A stretch of 23,331 bases of DNA from Candidatus Flexicrinis proximus. GTDB lineage: Bacteria > Chloroflexota > Anaerolineae > Aggregatilineales > Phototrophicaceae. The position numbers were made by a program, and so were the translations under genes. Positions 7,262 to 14,738 of this stretch are shown here, piece by piece. The stretch is taken from positions 1-23,331 of the forward strand of contig JADJQF010000017.1 of the NCBI GenBank assembly GCA_016712885.1. The letters are read 5' to 3'. Below the pieces are notes generated by a model. The model saw only the letters and a program-made list of their open reading frames with translations, did not search any database and was not told the origin of the DNA. Position 1 is the stretch's first letter, and each line of letters opens with the position of its first letter.

Positions 7262-7598
7262 CTAGTGCAGGAAGGAGGTTTCGACGAAACGGATGCCCGC
7301 GGCGATCTGCGCGACGCGCTCGGCGCGCAATGTGCCGATATACGCGCCGAGCCGGACGGTCTCGACCGTCGTCCGCTTCGAGACCTCGACCACGCTCTGG
7401 CGTGTCAGGTTGGCCTCGCCGGCGTCGAGCAGGATATTGCCCGGCATACTCACGCGCCCGAGGTTCGAGGTCAGCGCGCATAGAGTCGCCCTGTCACCGT
7501 CGATGCCGGCGATCACGTGCGGGTGCGGGGATACGCGGGCCTTCGCCAGCGGCGGAGTCAGGGGTGAACCAGTAGATATCGCCGGGAGCGTGCGTCAT
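7262..7598 (-). CDS. PemK/MazF-family endoribonuclease toxin, one frameshift, no antitoxin seen
   Basis: ATG 7598 (GAGG upstream) gives MTHAPGDIYWFTPDS. After one frameshift near 7560 it continues PLAKARVSPHPHVIAGIDGD, then ALTSNLGRVSMPGNILLDAG, EANLTRQSVVEVSKRTTVET and RLGAYIGTL, with a stop at 7262, about 112 residues. The LTSNL...PGN...L...EANL...SVV.VS..TTV pattern and the length are those of MazF/PemK mRNA interferases. Only about 80 bases separate it from the DinB gene upstream and no antitoxin ORF fits there. It could be solitary, or its partner could be elsewhere. Confidence 0.75.
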
Positions 7599-7679
7599 TC
7601 GACCTCGGAGGGACATGCAGCCCTTCCATCATACGCCGAACCGCGGCCAAGTGCCGGATACTCGCGGCAGACCGCCGCG

Positions 7680-8206
7680 TCAGGCGAGCTCGTCGCTGGC
7701 CTGCAGGACATAGTCCGAGGTCCGGACGCCGTTCTGCCCCAGCATCAGGTTCAACTGCCCGGAATGTTCCTGAACGTGGCGCATGTTCAGCAGCAGCATT
7801 TCGAGGAAGCTCACCTCGCCCCACGGAAACACGCAGCGCCGCCACGCGCTTTTGTCCGTCAGCGACTCGATCGTCGCGCGGCATTTCCTGCGGCCGTAGT
7901 CGAGATAGCCGCGCAGGTCGTCCTTGGTATACGGGCGTTCGGGCAGCGGGCCATCGTCGTCCTGCTCGATCAGCGTAAACGGCGCCGGGGCAGGAAGCCC
8001 TCCTCGGAGCCGGTCAGGTAGATATCGAGCCAGAACAGCGTGTGATAGACACGATACCAGACCTGCGAGAGTTCCGGCTTCTCGCCGGGATGTGTCCACA
8101 GGCAGGCGTGCCAGAGCGCGTCCGGGCAGTCGTCGATATTGTCCTCAAGATAGTCGATCGCGGCGCCGAACTGCCGCCACAGGCTCGCTTTCAGCAGGTC
8201 GTCCAT
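7680..8206 (-). CDS. DinB-family protein (four-helix bundle, metal-dependent type), one frameshift
   Basis: Two overlapping frames join near 7985-7990, giving about 175 residues. The N-terminal part from ATG 8206 reads MDDLLKASLWRQFGAAIDYL and contains VYHTLFWLDIYL. The C-terminal part contains NMRHVQEHSGQL and ends QASDELA at 7680. The histidines of YHTLFWLD and NMRHVQEHSGQ are the metal-binding pattern of DinB/YfiT-like proteins, often thiol-dependent enzymes or of unknown activity. The break is at a GCCCCGG stretch. The specific activity cannot be told from sequence. Confidence 0.75.
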
Positions 8207-8257
8207 GGCCAGTCATGCCTCCCCAGTCAGTTTCCCAAAGCCGCTATGGTCCTGGTT

Positions 8258-8320
8258 TGTGGAGGCGCAGCCTCCACACCTCCGCGAGGGACTTACGCCC
8301 CTCGACCCCTCGACCCCTCG
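8258..8320 (-). repeat. Palindromic repeat, copy B (module 2 only)
   Basis: TGTGGAGGC-GCA-GCCTCCACA (8258-8278) is followed by CGAGGG/CCCTCG (8285-8304) and a tandem of CTCGACCC-like octamers to about 8320. It lies between the end of the RibD/DHFR-like gene and the start of the DinB gene. It is probably both a repeat copy and a transcription terminator. Confidence 0.7.
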
Positions 8321-8325
8321 CACAA

Positions 8326-8886
8326 TTATCGGGAATCGATCACGCGGTACCACAAGTCGGTGCGCGGGCCGGCCTCGAACAGCCGGAATTTCTCGAACGT
8401 GAAGCGGTTGGGGTCGATATTCTCGAAGAAGCGCAGCCCGCCGCCGAGCAGGACTGGCATGATGCCGATGTGCAGTTCGTCGCACAGCCCGGCGTTGATA
8501 CACTGCTGGCTGATGCTGACGCCGATCAGGATCACGTTCCGCTCGCCAGCGGCCGCTTTAGCCTGCGCCACCGCCTGCTCGATGCCCTCGGTCACGAACG
8601 TGATGGTCAGCGTGTCGCTTTCTCGCGGTTTCTTCTCCGGCACGCGATGCGTGAGGACGAACAGCGGCACCTGATATTCGTAGTTGCCGGCGTACCAGTC
8701 GGGGTCATCGGCCATATCGTACGAGTTCCGGCCGAGGATGACGGCGCCGGTTGTGCGTATTTCCTCCTGCAGCACCTCGGACTGCACCAGCGCGGCAAGG
8801 TCGGGGTACAGGCGGCTGGCATCGCCGTGCGGATCGCTGACGAACCCATCCAACGAGAGCGTCATCCCGCCAATCACTTTGCCCAT
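8326..8886 (-). CDS. Dihydrofolate reductase-family (RibD C-terminal-like) protein
   Basis: This intact 186-residue ORF starts at ATG 8886 after GGAGGAA. MGKVIGGMTLSLDGFVSDPH is the classic N-terminus of the RibD_C/YwjB-type DHFR family. Later ILGRNSY, VPLFVLTH, AKAAAGERNVILIGVSISQQ and LLGGGLRFFENI match the NADPH-binding core of the same fold. Members are predicted NAD(P)H-dependent reductases; the substrate is usually unknown. It is followed by hairpin repeat copy B. A promoter lies just upstream (8923-8951). It is unlikely to be the essential folate DHFR because the family signature is that of the RibD-like branch. Confidence 0.9.
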   Translation of the reverse strand: MGKVIGGMTLSLDGFVSDPHGDASRLYPDLAALVQSEVLQEEIRTTGAVILGRNSYDMADDPDWYAGNYEYQVPLFVLTHRVPEKKPRESDTLTITFVTEGIEQAVAQAKAAAGERNVILIGVSISQQCINAGLCDELHIGIMPVLLGGGLRFFENIDPNRFTFEKFRLFEAGPRTDLWYRVIDSR

Positions 8887-8922
8887 GTCGCACCATTCCT
8901 CCCGTTTTTGCGACCAGGGGAT

Positions 8923-8951
8923 AAATTAGCATATTTGTTCTATATCCGCAA
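8923..8951 (-). promoter_or_regulatory. Promoter for the RibD/DHFR-like gene
   Basis: On the minus strand TTGCGG (plus 8946-8951) and TAATTT (plus 8923-8928) are separated by 17 bases in a locally AT-rich spacer. They lie about 37 bases before ATG 8886. Assigned by similarity to sigma70-type boxes only. Confidence 0.45.
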
Positions 8952-8980
8952 ATCGGGGGCGAGACAGACTGCTGCGTGCG

Positions 8981-9202
8981 CTATCCTGCGAGTTGATAGA
9001 TGGCCGGGCGGTAGCGCGGCGCGGGGATTGGGAGACCTTCTTCGCGCATGACGGCCAGCACGCCCTCTTTCGCGATCAAAACTTCGCGCAGTGCCTCTTC
9101 GGGTGTCTCGCCATGCGCCGAACAATATTTGAGATCGGGGATATCCGCAATATAGGCGTTATCTTCGTCGCTGTAGAAGATATTGATGTGATAATCGCTC
9201 AT
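8981..9202 (-). CDS. hicB: HicB-family antitoxin
   Basis: This intact 73-residue ORF (MSDYHINIFYSDEDNAYIAD...) has the partial RNase H-like HicB fold: DEDNAYIADIPDLKYCSAHG and TPEEALREVLIAKEGVLAVM. It starts four bases inside the end of the HicA gene (ATGA overlap 9199-9202), the usual hicAB order. No C-terminal DNA-binding helix is visible, as in the short HicB-like antitoxin class, so autoregulation may need HicA or may be absent. It neutralises the co-encoded HicA. Confidence 0.9.
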   Translation of the reverse strand: MSDYHINIFYSDEDNAYIADIPDLKYCSAHGETPEEALREVLIAKEGVLAVMREEGLPIPAPRYRPAIYQLAG

Positions 9203-9456
9203 TCTTCCTCCTTCAGCGTCAGTGCGTATTCTTCAACCATCCGGAGCAGCGTTCGAACCTGGTAGGGTTTCGCTTGTCCATTATTGTCCGGTTGCAGAGA
9301 CAGTATTTCCGGCACATCAGGATGTTTGTAGATATGATGGCTGCCGGAAATTCGCTTCAGTATAAACCCGAACCCATCAACAAGTGCAGTGAGTTCATCA
9401 AAGCGCAGGTTACGTGACGTCGTAGCCTTGACGAGCAATTTTCGCCGTTTGACCAT
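9199..9456 (-). CDS. hicA: HicA-family mRNA interferase toxin
   Basis: An ORF with a TTG at 9459 and an ATG at 9456; I prefer ATG 9456 (MVKRRKLLVKATTSRNLRFD, 85 residues). GFILKRISGSHHIYKHP contains the G-S-H-H motif with the catalytic histidine of HicA. LSLQPDNNGQAKPYQVRTLL is the typical continuation with the conserved dsRBD-like fold. HicA cleaves mRNA when free of HicB. The start has only a weak ribosome site (AAGGG). The adjacent palindrome at 9503-9518 may regulate the pair. Confidence 0.9.
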   Translation of the reverse strand: MVKRRKLLVKATTSRNLRFDELTALVDGFGFILKRISGSHHIYKHPDVPEILSLQPDNNGQAKPYQVRTLLRMVEEYALTLKEEE

Positions 9457-9487
9457 CAAAGAAAGCCCTTAGGACAACCCCGGGATT

Positions 9488-9518
9488 ATTGTAAGAGATT
9501 GTGCCTGGTATACCAGGC
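9488..9518. promoter_or_regulatory. hicAB promoter and 16-bp palindrome
   Basis: GCCTGGTATACCAGGC (9503-9518) is a perfect 16-bp palindrome. On the minus strand a TACAAT -10 box (plus 9488-9493) lies 17 bases from the palindrome's far half, so the palindrome occupies the -35 zone. It is likely an operator for hicAB. Its CTGGTATACCAG core nearly repeats that at 6918-6929. Confidence 0.5.
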
Positions 9519-9521
9519 GTT

Positions 9522-9559
9522 TTGCACCCCTCTCCCCGCCGCGGTACACTACGGGGAGA
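9522..9559 (+). promoter_or_regulatory. Promoter and stem-loop for the Fe-S oxidoreductase gene
   Basis: TTGCAC (9522-9527) and TACACT (9545-9550) are spaced by 17 bases. TCTCCCCG (9531-9538) and CGGGGAGA (9552-9559) form an 8-bp inverted repeat whose loop contains the -10 box. The gene's AAGGA ribosome site and ATG 9590 follow. The stem-loop could be an operator or leader hairpin. Confidence 0.5.
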
Positions 9560-9589
9560 AATAGGCGTAATCCAACAAGGATCGTTATT

Positions 9590-11614
9590 ATGCTCACGCC
9601 GTTTGAAAAGATGCTGTTTGTGATGCTCGCGCTGTTTGCCGTCGGCGCCACCTACGCCGGCTTTATGGAGATGTGGCAGGTCATCAACCGCGGGCAGGGC
9701 AAGCTCGCCCTCAACCAGCTTCCCCGGCGCGCCGTCAACGCGCTCGTCATCTACCTCGGCCAGCGCACCACGCTCAAGACCCGCCGCATGACCAGCCTGT
9801 TCCATCTGGCGGTGGTGTGGGGCTTCACCTTTTATTTTCTGGTCAACGCGCTGGACGTGCTGTGGGGTTTCATCCCCGGCTTCGAGGACTTCCTGAAAAG
9901 CCTCGGCCTGATTTACGACGGCTACCGCTTCCTGGCCGATGTGCTCAGCATCGCCGTGCTGGTCGGTGTGGCCTACTTCATCCTGCGCCGCTATGTGCTG
10001 CCACAGAAGCCGAACTCAAATTCCACGACAACGTGCTGCTGCACCCGGATGTGAAGGCCGGCGGCATCAAGCGCGACTCGGCCATCGTGGCCGGGTTCAT
10101 CCTGCTGCATGTCGGCGCGCGCTTTCCTGGGCGAAGCGGTCGCCGTCGCGCAGCACGGCGGTTTCGACGGGTTCATGCCGTTCGCCTCGGCCTTCTCGGT
10201 GCTGTTCAGCGGCATCGAAGGCGACTCGCTGATTCTGACGCGGCACCTGTTCTGGTGGATCGCGCTGGGCGGCATCCTGATCTTCTCGCCCTACTTCCCG
10301 TATACCAAGCACGCGCACCTGTTCATGGCGCCGCTGAATTATCTGACCAAGCCCGAACGCACCAGCCTCGGCGAAATGCGCAAGCTCGACCTCGAAGACG
10401 AGAAGGCCGAACAGTTCGGCGTCAAGACGCTGGCCGATCTGCCGATGACCGCGATTTTCGACGCCTACGCCTGCATCCAGTGCAATCGCTGTCAGGATGT
10501 CTGCCCGGCCTACACCACCGGCAAGGAGCTCTCGCCCTCCGCGCTGGAGATCAACAAGCGCTACCTGATCCGCGACGACCAGAGCGGCATCGCCGGCGGC
10601 ACCTCCAACCCGGCGCTGCTGAATTTCGCCATCAGCAGGTCGGCGGTGTGGGCGTGCACGTCGTGCGGCGCCTGCGTCGATATCTGCCCGGTCGGCAACG
10701 AGCCGATGCACGATATCCTCCAGATTCGGCAGGACCGCGTGCTGATGGAGAGCGAATTCCCGGCCGAATTGACCAACGCCTTTAACGGGATGGAGCGGCG
10801 CGGCAATCCGTGGGGCAGCACCGACAGCCGCTTCGCGTGGGCCAAAGGGCTTGAGATCCCCGTCCCAACGGTGGACGAAAACCCCGATTTCGACATCCTG
10901 TACTGGACGGGCTGCGCCGTCAGTTATGACCCGCGCGCGCAGCTCACCGCGAGGGCGCTGGTCAAAGTCCTGAACAAGGCCGGCGTCAATTTCGCCGTGC
11001 TGGGCGAGGCCGAAAACTGCACCGGCGACTCTGCGCGCCGCGCCGGCAACGAGGCACTGTATCAGGAACTGGCGATGTCCAACGTCGAGACGCTCAACGC
11101 CACAAAGCCGCCGCGCATTGTCGTCACCTGCCCGCACTGCTATCACAACATCGGCAAAGAGTATCAGCAGTTCGGCGGCGAATACGAAGTCATCCACCAC
11201 ACCGAACTGATCGACGAGTTGATCTCGTCAGGCAAGCTGCCACTGAGCACGAAGAACGCGACCAAAGCACCCAACGTCACCTTCCACGACCCGTGCTATC
11301 TGGGGCGGCACAACGGCGTGGTCGAACAGCCGCGCAGCGTGCTCGGCGCGATTGGAGTCACGCAGACCGAGATGCCGCGCACAAAGAAGAACTCCTTCTG
11401 CTGCGGCGCGGGCGGCGCGCAGTTCTGGAAGGAAGAAGAACATGGGACCAAGGCCGTCAACATCACGCGCTACGAGGAAGCGAAAGCGACCGGCGCAGAG
11501 GTCGTGGCGGTCGGCTGCCCGTTCTGCGCGCAGATGTTTGAGAGCGCCAGAAGCGAAATCAGCGACGGCCCCATTGTGAAGGACGTCGCGGAACTGGTGG
11601 CCGAGCGGCTGTAG
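9590..11614 (+). CDS. Membrane-anchored (Fe-S)-binding reductase, HdrD/EtfD-like, with two compensating frameshifts
   Basis: A 674-residue protein is recovered across two compensating frameshifts (a lost base near 10007, a gained T near 10125). The N-terminus (MLTPFEKMLFVMLALFAVGA) begins a NarI-like membrane domain with several helices. Two 4Fe-4S motifs follow: CIQCNRCQDVCP (residues 295-306, nt 10472-10507) and CTSCGACVDICP (residues 356-367, nt 10655-10690). The C-terminal half has CCG-type cysteine motifs (TGCAVSYD, ENCTGD, CPHCYHN, DPCYLGRH, CCGAGGAQFW and GCPFCAQMF). This layout is that of ETF:quinone/menaquinone-linking or heterodisulfide-reductase-like Fe-S proteins that pass electrons to the quinone pool. 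The partner (for example EtfAB) is not in the window. Its own promoter lies at 9522-9550. Confidence 0.8.
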
Positions 11615-11625
11615 GGGAAGAGCAA

Positions 11626-11672
11626 TTTGGAGGCGCTGCCTCCAAACCTCCGCGAGGGGAGGAGTCCCCTCG
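11626..11672. terminator. Hairpin repeat copy C, bidirectional terminator between convergent genes
   Basis: TTTGGAGGC-GCT-GCCTCCAAA (11626-11646) and CGAGGGGA-GGAG-TCCCCTCG (11653-11672) lie between the convergent Fe-S gene (stop 11614) and moaD (stop 11685). The copy lacks modules 1 and 3 but is otherwise like copy B. The position fits a terminator for both sides. Confidence 0.65.
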
Positions 11673-11684
11673 ACCCAGTCTCTT

Positions 11685-11948
11685 TCACCCCCCGCTGAGG
11701 GCCGGCAGGAAATGCACCTCGCTCGCGTCCGTCACGGGCTGACGCAGGCCGGCCCTGCTGACGACTCCGTCCACCACCACCGACATGCCGGGGCGCAGGC
11801 GTCCTTCCGCGCAGAGTCGGCCACCGATCCCCGGAAAGCGCAGATCCAGTTCAGCGATGATCGCTCGGACCGACTCGCCGGGGACGGATAACTTGTTTTG
11901 GCCGCCCGTCAGATCTCGCAGCAGCGGGGGGATGAATACGGTTGCCAT
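11685..11948 (-). CDS. MoaD/ThiS-family sulfur carrier protein
   Basis: An 87-residue beta-grasp protein from ATG 11948 (MATVFIPPLLRDLTGGQNKL) to the end LPALSGG. The C-terminal Gly-Gly is the site that is adenylated and thiocarboxylated for sulfur transfer. VPGESVRAIIAELDLRFPG and MSVVVDGVVSRAGLRQPVTD are typical. Its start follows the stop of the large XDH subunit by 5 bases, so it is the last gene of that operon. It probably serves molybdopterin (Moco) sulfur incorporation for the hydroxylase, or another thio-transfer step; the enzyme that charges it is not seen here. Confidence 0.85.
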   Translation of the reverse strand: MATVFIPPLLRDLTGGQNKLSVPGESVRAIIAELDLRFPGIGGRLCAEGRLRPGMSVVVDGVVSRAGLRQPVTDASEVHFLPALSGG

Positions 11949-11953
11949 ACCGG

Positions 11954-14248
11954 CTACGCCTGTGCGGCTTCCGCTTGTTTCTTCCACAGCGCCGCGAGCA
12001 CATTGGCCGGCGACATCGGCAGGACGTCCATGCGCACGCCGACCGCGTAGTACATTGCGTTGGCGATGGCGGCCGGCGGCGGCGAGATCGGCACTTCGCC
12101 GACACCGCGCACACCAAATGGATGATATGGGTTCGGGACTTCGACAATGACCGTGTCGATCATCGGCACGTCGAGGCTGGTGGGCATGCGGTAATCGAGC
12201 AGGTTGGCGTTGAGCAGGCGGCCATCCTCGCCATAGGTGAAGGCTTCGTTGAGCGCCCAACCGATGCCCTGCACGACGCCGCCCTGAATCTGCCCCTCGA
12301 CGAAGGACGGGTGAATCGCCTTGCCGGCGTCCTGTATGGCCGTGTAGCGCAGGATATCGACTTTGCCGGTATCGGGGTCGACCTCGACATCGACAATGTG
12401 GCAGGCCACGCCCGGCCCCAGACCAGACGGATTGACGGTCACGCTCACCGTCACCGGCCCGCCAAGGCCGCTCAGGTGTTCAGCGAGTTCCGTGAAGCCG
12501 ATGCGCTGGTCGCCGGCGCTGAATTCGCCGTTCTCATACGTGATCGCATCCGGCGAGACCTCCCAGAACTGGGCGACGCGCCCGGTCAATTCTTCGATGA
12601 TCTTTCGGCCCAGCAGAATGGCCGCCCAGCCGGTCGCAAAGGTCGTGCGACTGCCGTAGCTGCCCTCGGTTTCGGCGACTGAATTCGTATCGCCGACCTG
12701 CGGCACAATTACGGCAGGCGTAATGCCAAGAGTTTCGGCAAGCTGCATGGCTGAGGCCGTGCGCTCCCCGCTCAGGTCGATCGAGCCGATGAGAAGGCTG
12801 ATGGTGCCGTCGTAATTCACGCAGGCGGACGCGCTCGATTGGCCGCCGTAGTTGTCCCAGTAGCCGCAAGCGATCCCGCGCCCCCGGTTCGGCCCGCCCA
12901 GCGGTGCCGTGTAGTGGGGGTGGCGCCGCGCCGCTTCGAGGCACTCCTTCATGCCGATGCGCGGCTGGAGCAGGCCATCCGGACGGCGGTCGCCTTCCTG
13001 CGCGCAGTTCAGCAGGCGGAATTCGAGCGGATCCATCCCGCACCGTTCGGCCAGCTCGTCGATCAGGACTTCGGCCGCAAAAGCGGCATTCGGCGCGCCG
13101 GGCGCGCGGTAAGCGGCAACCCGGGATTTGTTGAGGACGACCTCATACCCGTCGATCAGGATGTTTTCAATGTTGTAGCCGGCGAGCAGCATGGCCGCCC
13201 CGGCACCGACGAACGAGCCGCCCGGATAGGCGCCCGTCTCGTAAGCCAGATAGCCTTCGCCCGTGGTGATGCGGCCGTCAGCGTCGGCCCCAAGTTTGAC
13301 GCGGATATACGACCCGGCCGCCTGTCCGGTGGCCGCGAGGTCCTCGGCGCGGCTCATCGTCAGCTGGACCGGCCGATGACCGCTCTTCAGCGACAGCAGC
13401 GCCGCAATCGGCTCCAGATACGCGCTGATTTTGCCGCCAAAACCGCCGCCGATTTCGGTCGGGACAACGCGAACGCTGGACACCGGCAGGTCGAGGATTT
13501 CGGCAACTTCGCTCCGTATCCCGAATGCCCCTTGTGTGCTGCACCAGATGGTCAGCTGTCCGGCCGCATTAAAGAGCGCTGTCGCGTTGTGCGGCTCGAT
13601 ATAGCCCTGATGGACCGCCGCGGTGACGACTTCACGCTCAACAACGAAGGCAGACTCGCGGAAGCCGCGCTCGACGTCGCCCTGCAAGTGCTGAAGGTGG
13701 TTCGACACATTCGTCGGCACGCTGCCTTTTTGCCCCATCTCGTCCGTGCGCAACTCATCATGCAGGACCGGCGCGCCAGATTTCATCGCCTTGCGCACAT
13801 CGGTCACATGCGGCAGGACTTCGTAATCGACCCTGATGAGACTCAGCGCCTCCTCGGCAATTTGCGGGCTGGTCGCGCAGACGGCAGCGACCGGATGACC
13901 GAAGAAGAGCGCCTTATCGCGCGCAAGCACATTCTCCGACAAATAGCGCAGGTTGGCGCTGCCGCCTTCGCCGCCGCTGACGATTTTGTTGGCCGCCTCC
14001 GGCAGGTCGGCAGCCGTTATGACCGCCCTCACGCCGGTCAGGGCTTCGGCCGCGCTGGTATCGATCGCGCGGATGAACGCGTGGGCGTGCGGGCTGCGCA
14101 GCACCTTTCCATAGAGCATGTTCGGTAGGCGAATATCCGCGCCGTACTGGGCACGGCCGGTCACCTTATCGGTCGCGTCGTAACGGTCTTGCCGCGTGCC
14201 GATGACCCGATAGGTGGTTTCGGCCGGCGGCGCAATTTCAGCAGTCAT
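11954..14248 (-). CDS. Xanthine dehydrogenase-family molybdopterin-binding (large) subunit
   Basis: An intact 764-residue subunit; ATG 14248 is chosen because it overlaps the small subunit's TGA (ATGA). Motifs in order: GGGFGGK at residues 267-273 (molybdopterin loop), AYRAPGAP at 379-386 (active-site loop), EGSYGSRTTFATG at 528-540, and GVGEVP at 715-720 with Glu718 at the catalytic base position. The active-site loop is not the AYxCSFR of true CO dehydrogenase, so this is a different hydroxylase of the XDH/CoxL family. The substrate is unknown; purines, aldehydes or aromatic acyl compounds are all possible. It forms a heterotrimer with the next two genes. Confidence 0.9.
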   Translation of the reverse strand: MTAEIAPPAETTYRVIGTRQDRYDATDKVTGRAQYGADIRLPNMLYGKVLRSPHAHAFIRAIDTSAAEALTGVRAVITAADLPEAANKIVSGGEGGSANLRYLSENVLARDKALFFGHPVAAVCATSPQIAEEALSLIRVDYEVLPHVTDVRKAMKSGAPVLHDELRTDEMGQKGSVPTNVSNHLQHLQGDVERGFRESAFVVEREVVTAAVHQGYIEPHNATALFNAAGQLTIWCSTQGAFGIRSEVAEILDLPVSSVRVVPTEIGGGFGGKISAYLEPIAALLSLKSGHRPVQLTMSRAEDLAATGQAAGSYIRVKLGADADGRITTGEGYLAYETGAYPGGSFVGAGAAMLLAGYNIENILIDGYEVVLNKSRVAAYRAPGAPNAAFAAEVLIDELAERCGMDPLEFRLLNCAQEGDRRPDGLLQPRIGMKECLEAARRHPHYTAPLGGPNRGRGIACGYWDNYGGQSSASACVNYDGTISLLIGSIDLSGERTASAMQLAETLGITPAVIVPQVGDTNSVAETEGSYGSRTTFATGWAAILLGRKIIEELTGRVAQFWEVSPDAITYENGEFSAGDQRIGFTELAEHLSGLGGPVTVSVTVNPSGLGPGVACHIVDVEVDPDTGKVDILRYTAIQDAGKAIHPSFVEGQIQGGVVQGIGWALNEAFTYGEDGRLLNANLLDYRMPTSLDVPMIDTVIVEVPNPYHPFGVRGVGEVPISPPPAAIANAMYYAVGVRMDVLPMSPANVLAALWKKQAEAAQA

Positions 14249-14727
14249 GGCGTTTCCCTCACGGTCTTGGCTGCGTCCAGCACAGCGCGAACGATTTTGT
14301 CGTAGCCCGTGCAGCGGCAGAGATTGCCGGCCAGCCACAGACGGGCTTCATGTTCGGTCGGGTCCGGATTGTGGTCGAGCAGCGCCTTGGTGGCGAGCAC
14401 CAGCCCCGGCGTGCAGATGCCGCACTGGAGCGCGGCATGTTTGAGAAACTGCTGTTGAATCGGGTGCAGGCCATCCGGCTGCGACATCCCTTCGATGGTC
14501 AGGATGGTCGCGTCCTGTGCCTCGACACCGAGGACCAGACACGAATCGACCAGAACGCCATTCATAATCACGCTGCAGGCACCGCAGTTGCCGTTACTGC
14601 AGCCCTCTTTCGTCCCGGTCAGCCACAGAGTGTCCCGCAGGACTTCGAGCAGGCTCTGGCGCGTATCGCAGAGAAACTCGACGTTTTCGCCGTTGATTTG
14701 CGCCCGGACATGTACCTTGTTATGCAC
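14245..14727 (-). CDS. 2Fe-2S small subunit of the XDH-family hydroxylase
   Basis: An intact 160-residue protein with both 2Fe-2S clusters. Cys43, 48, 51 and 63 (EGCSNGNCGACSV...DSC) form the plant-type ferredoxin centre, and Cys102, 105, 137 and 139 (QCGICTPG...NLCRCTGY) form the four-helix centre. It passes electrons from the Mo centre to the FAD subunit. It lies 11 bases after the FAD-subunit gene's stop and overlaps the large subunit by 4 bases. Confidence 0.93.
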   Translation of the reverse strand: MHNKVHVRAQINGENVEFLCDTRQSLLEVLRDTLWLTGTKEGCSNGNCGACSVIMNGVLVDSCLVLGVEAQDATILTIEGMSQPDGLHPIQQQFLKHAALQCGICTPGLVLATKALLDHNPDPTEHEARLWLAGNLCRCTGYDKIVRAVLDAAKTVRETP

Positions 14728-14738
14728 GGTCGATTCTC

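Noticed and set aside
7924..9051. A 375-codon plus-strand ORF across the DinB and DHFR-like region
   Set aside because: It runs antisense to two recognisable genes and the translation is low in structure and rich in Arg/Pro/Ser, as typical of shadow frames.
12839..14128. A 429-codon plus-strand ORF opposite the XDH large subunit
   Set aside because: It is the antisense shadow of an intact, motif-rich gene in a GC-rich genome; its own translation has no family features.
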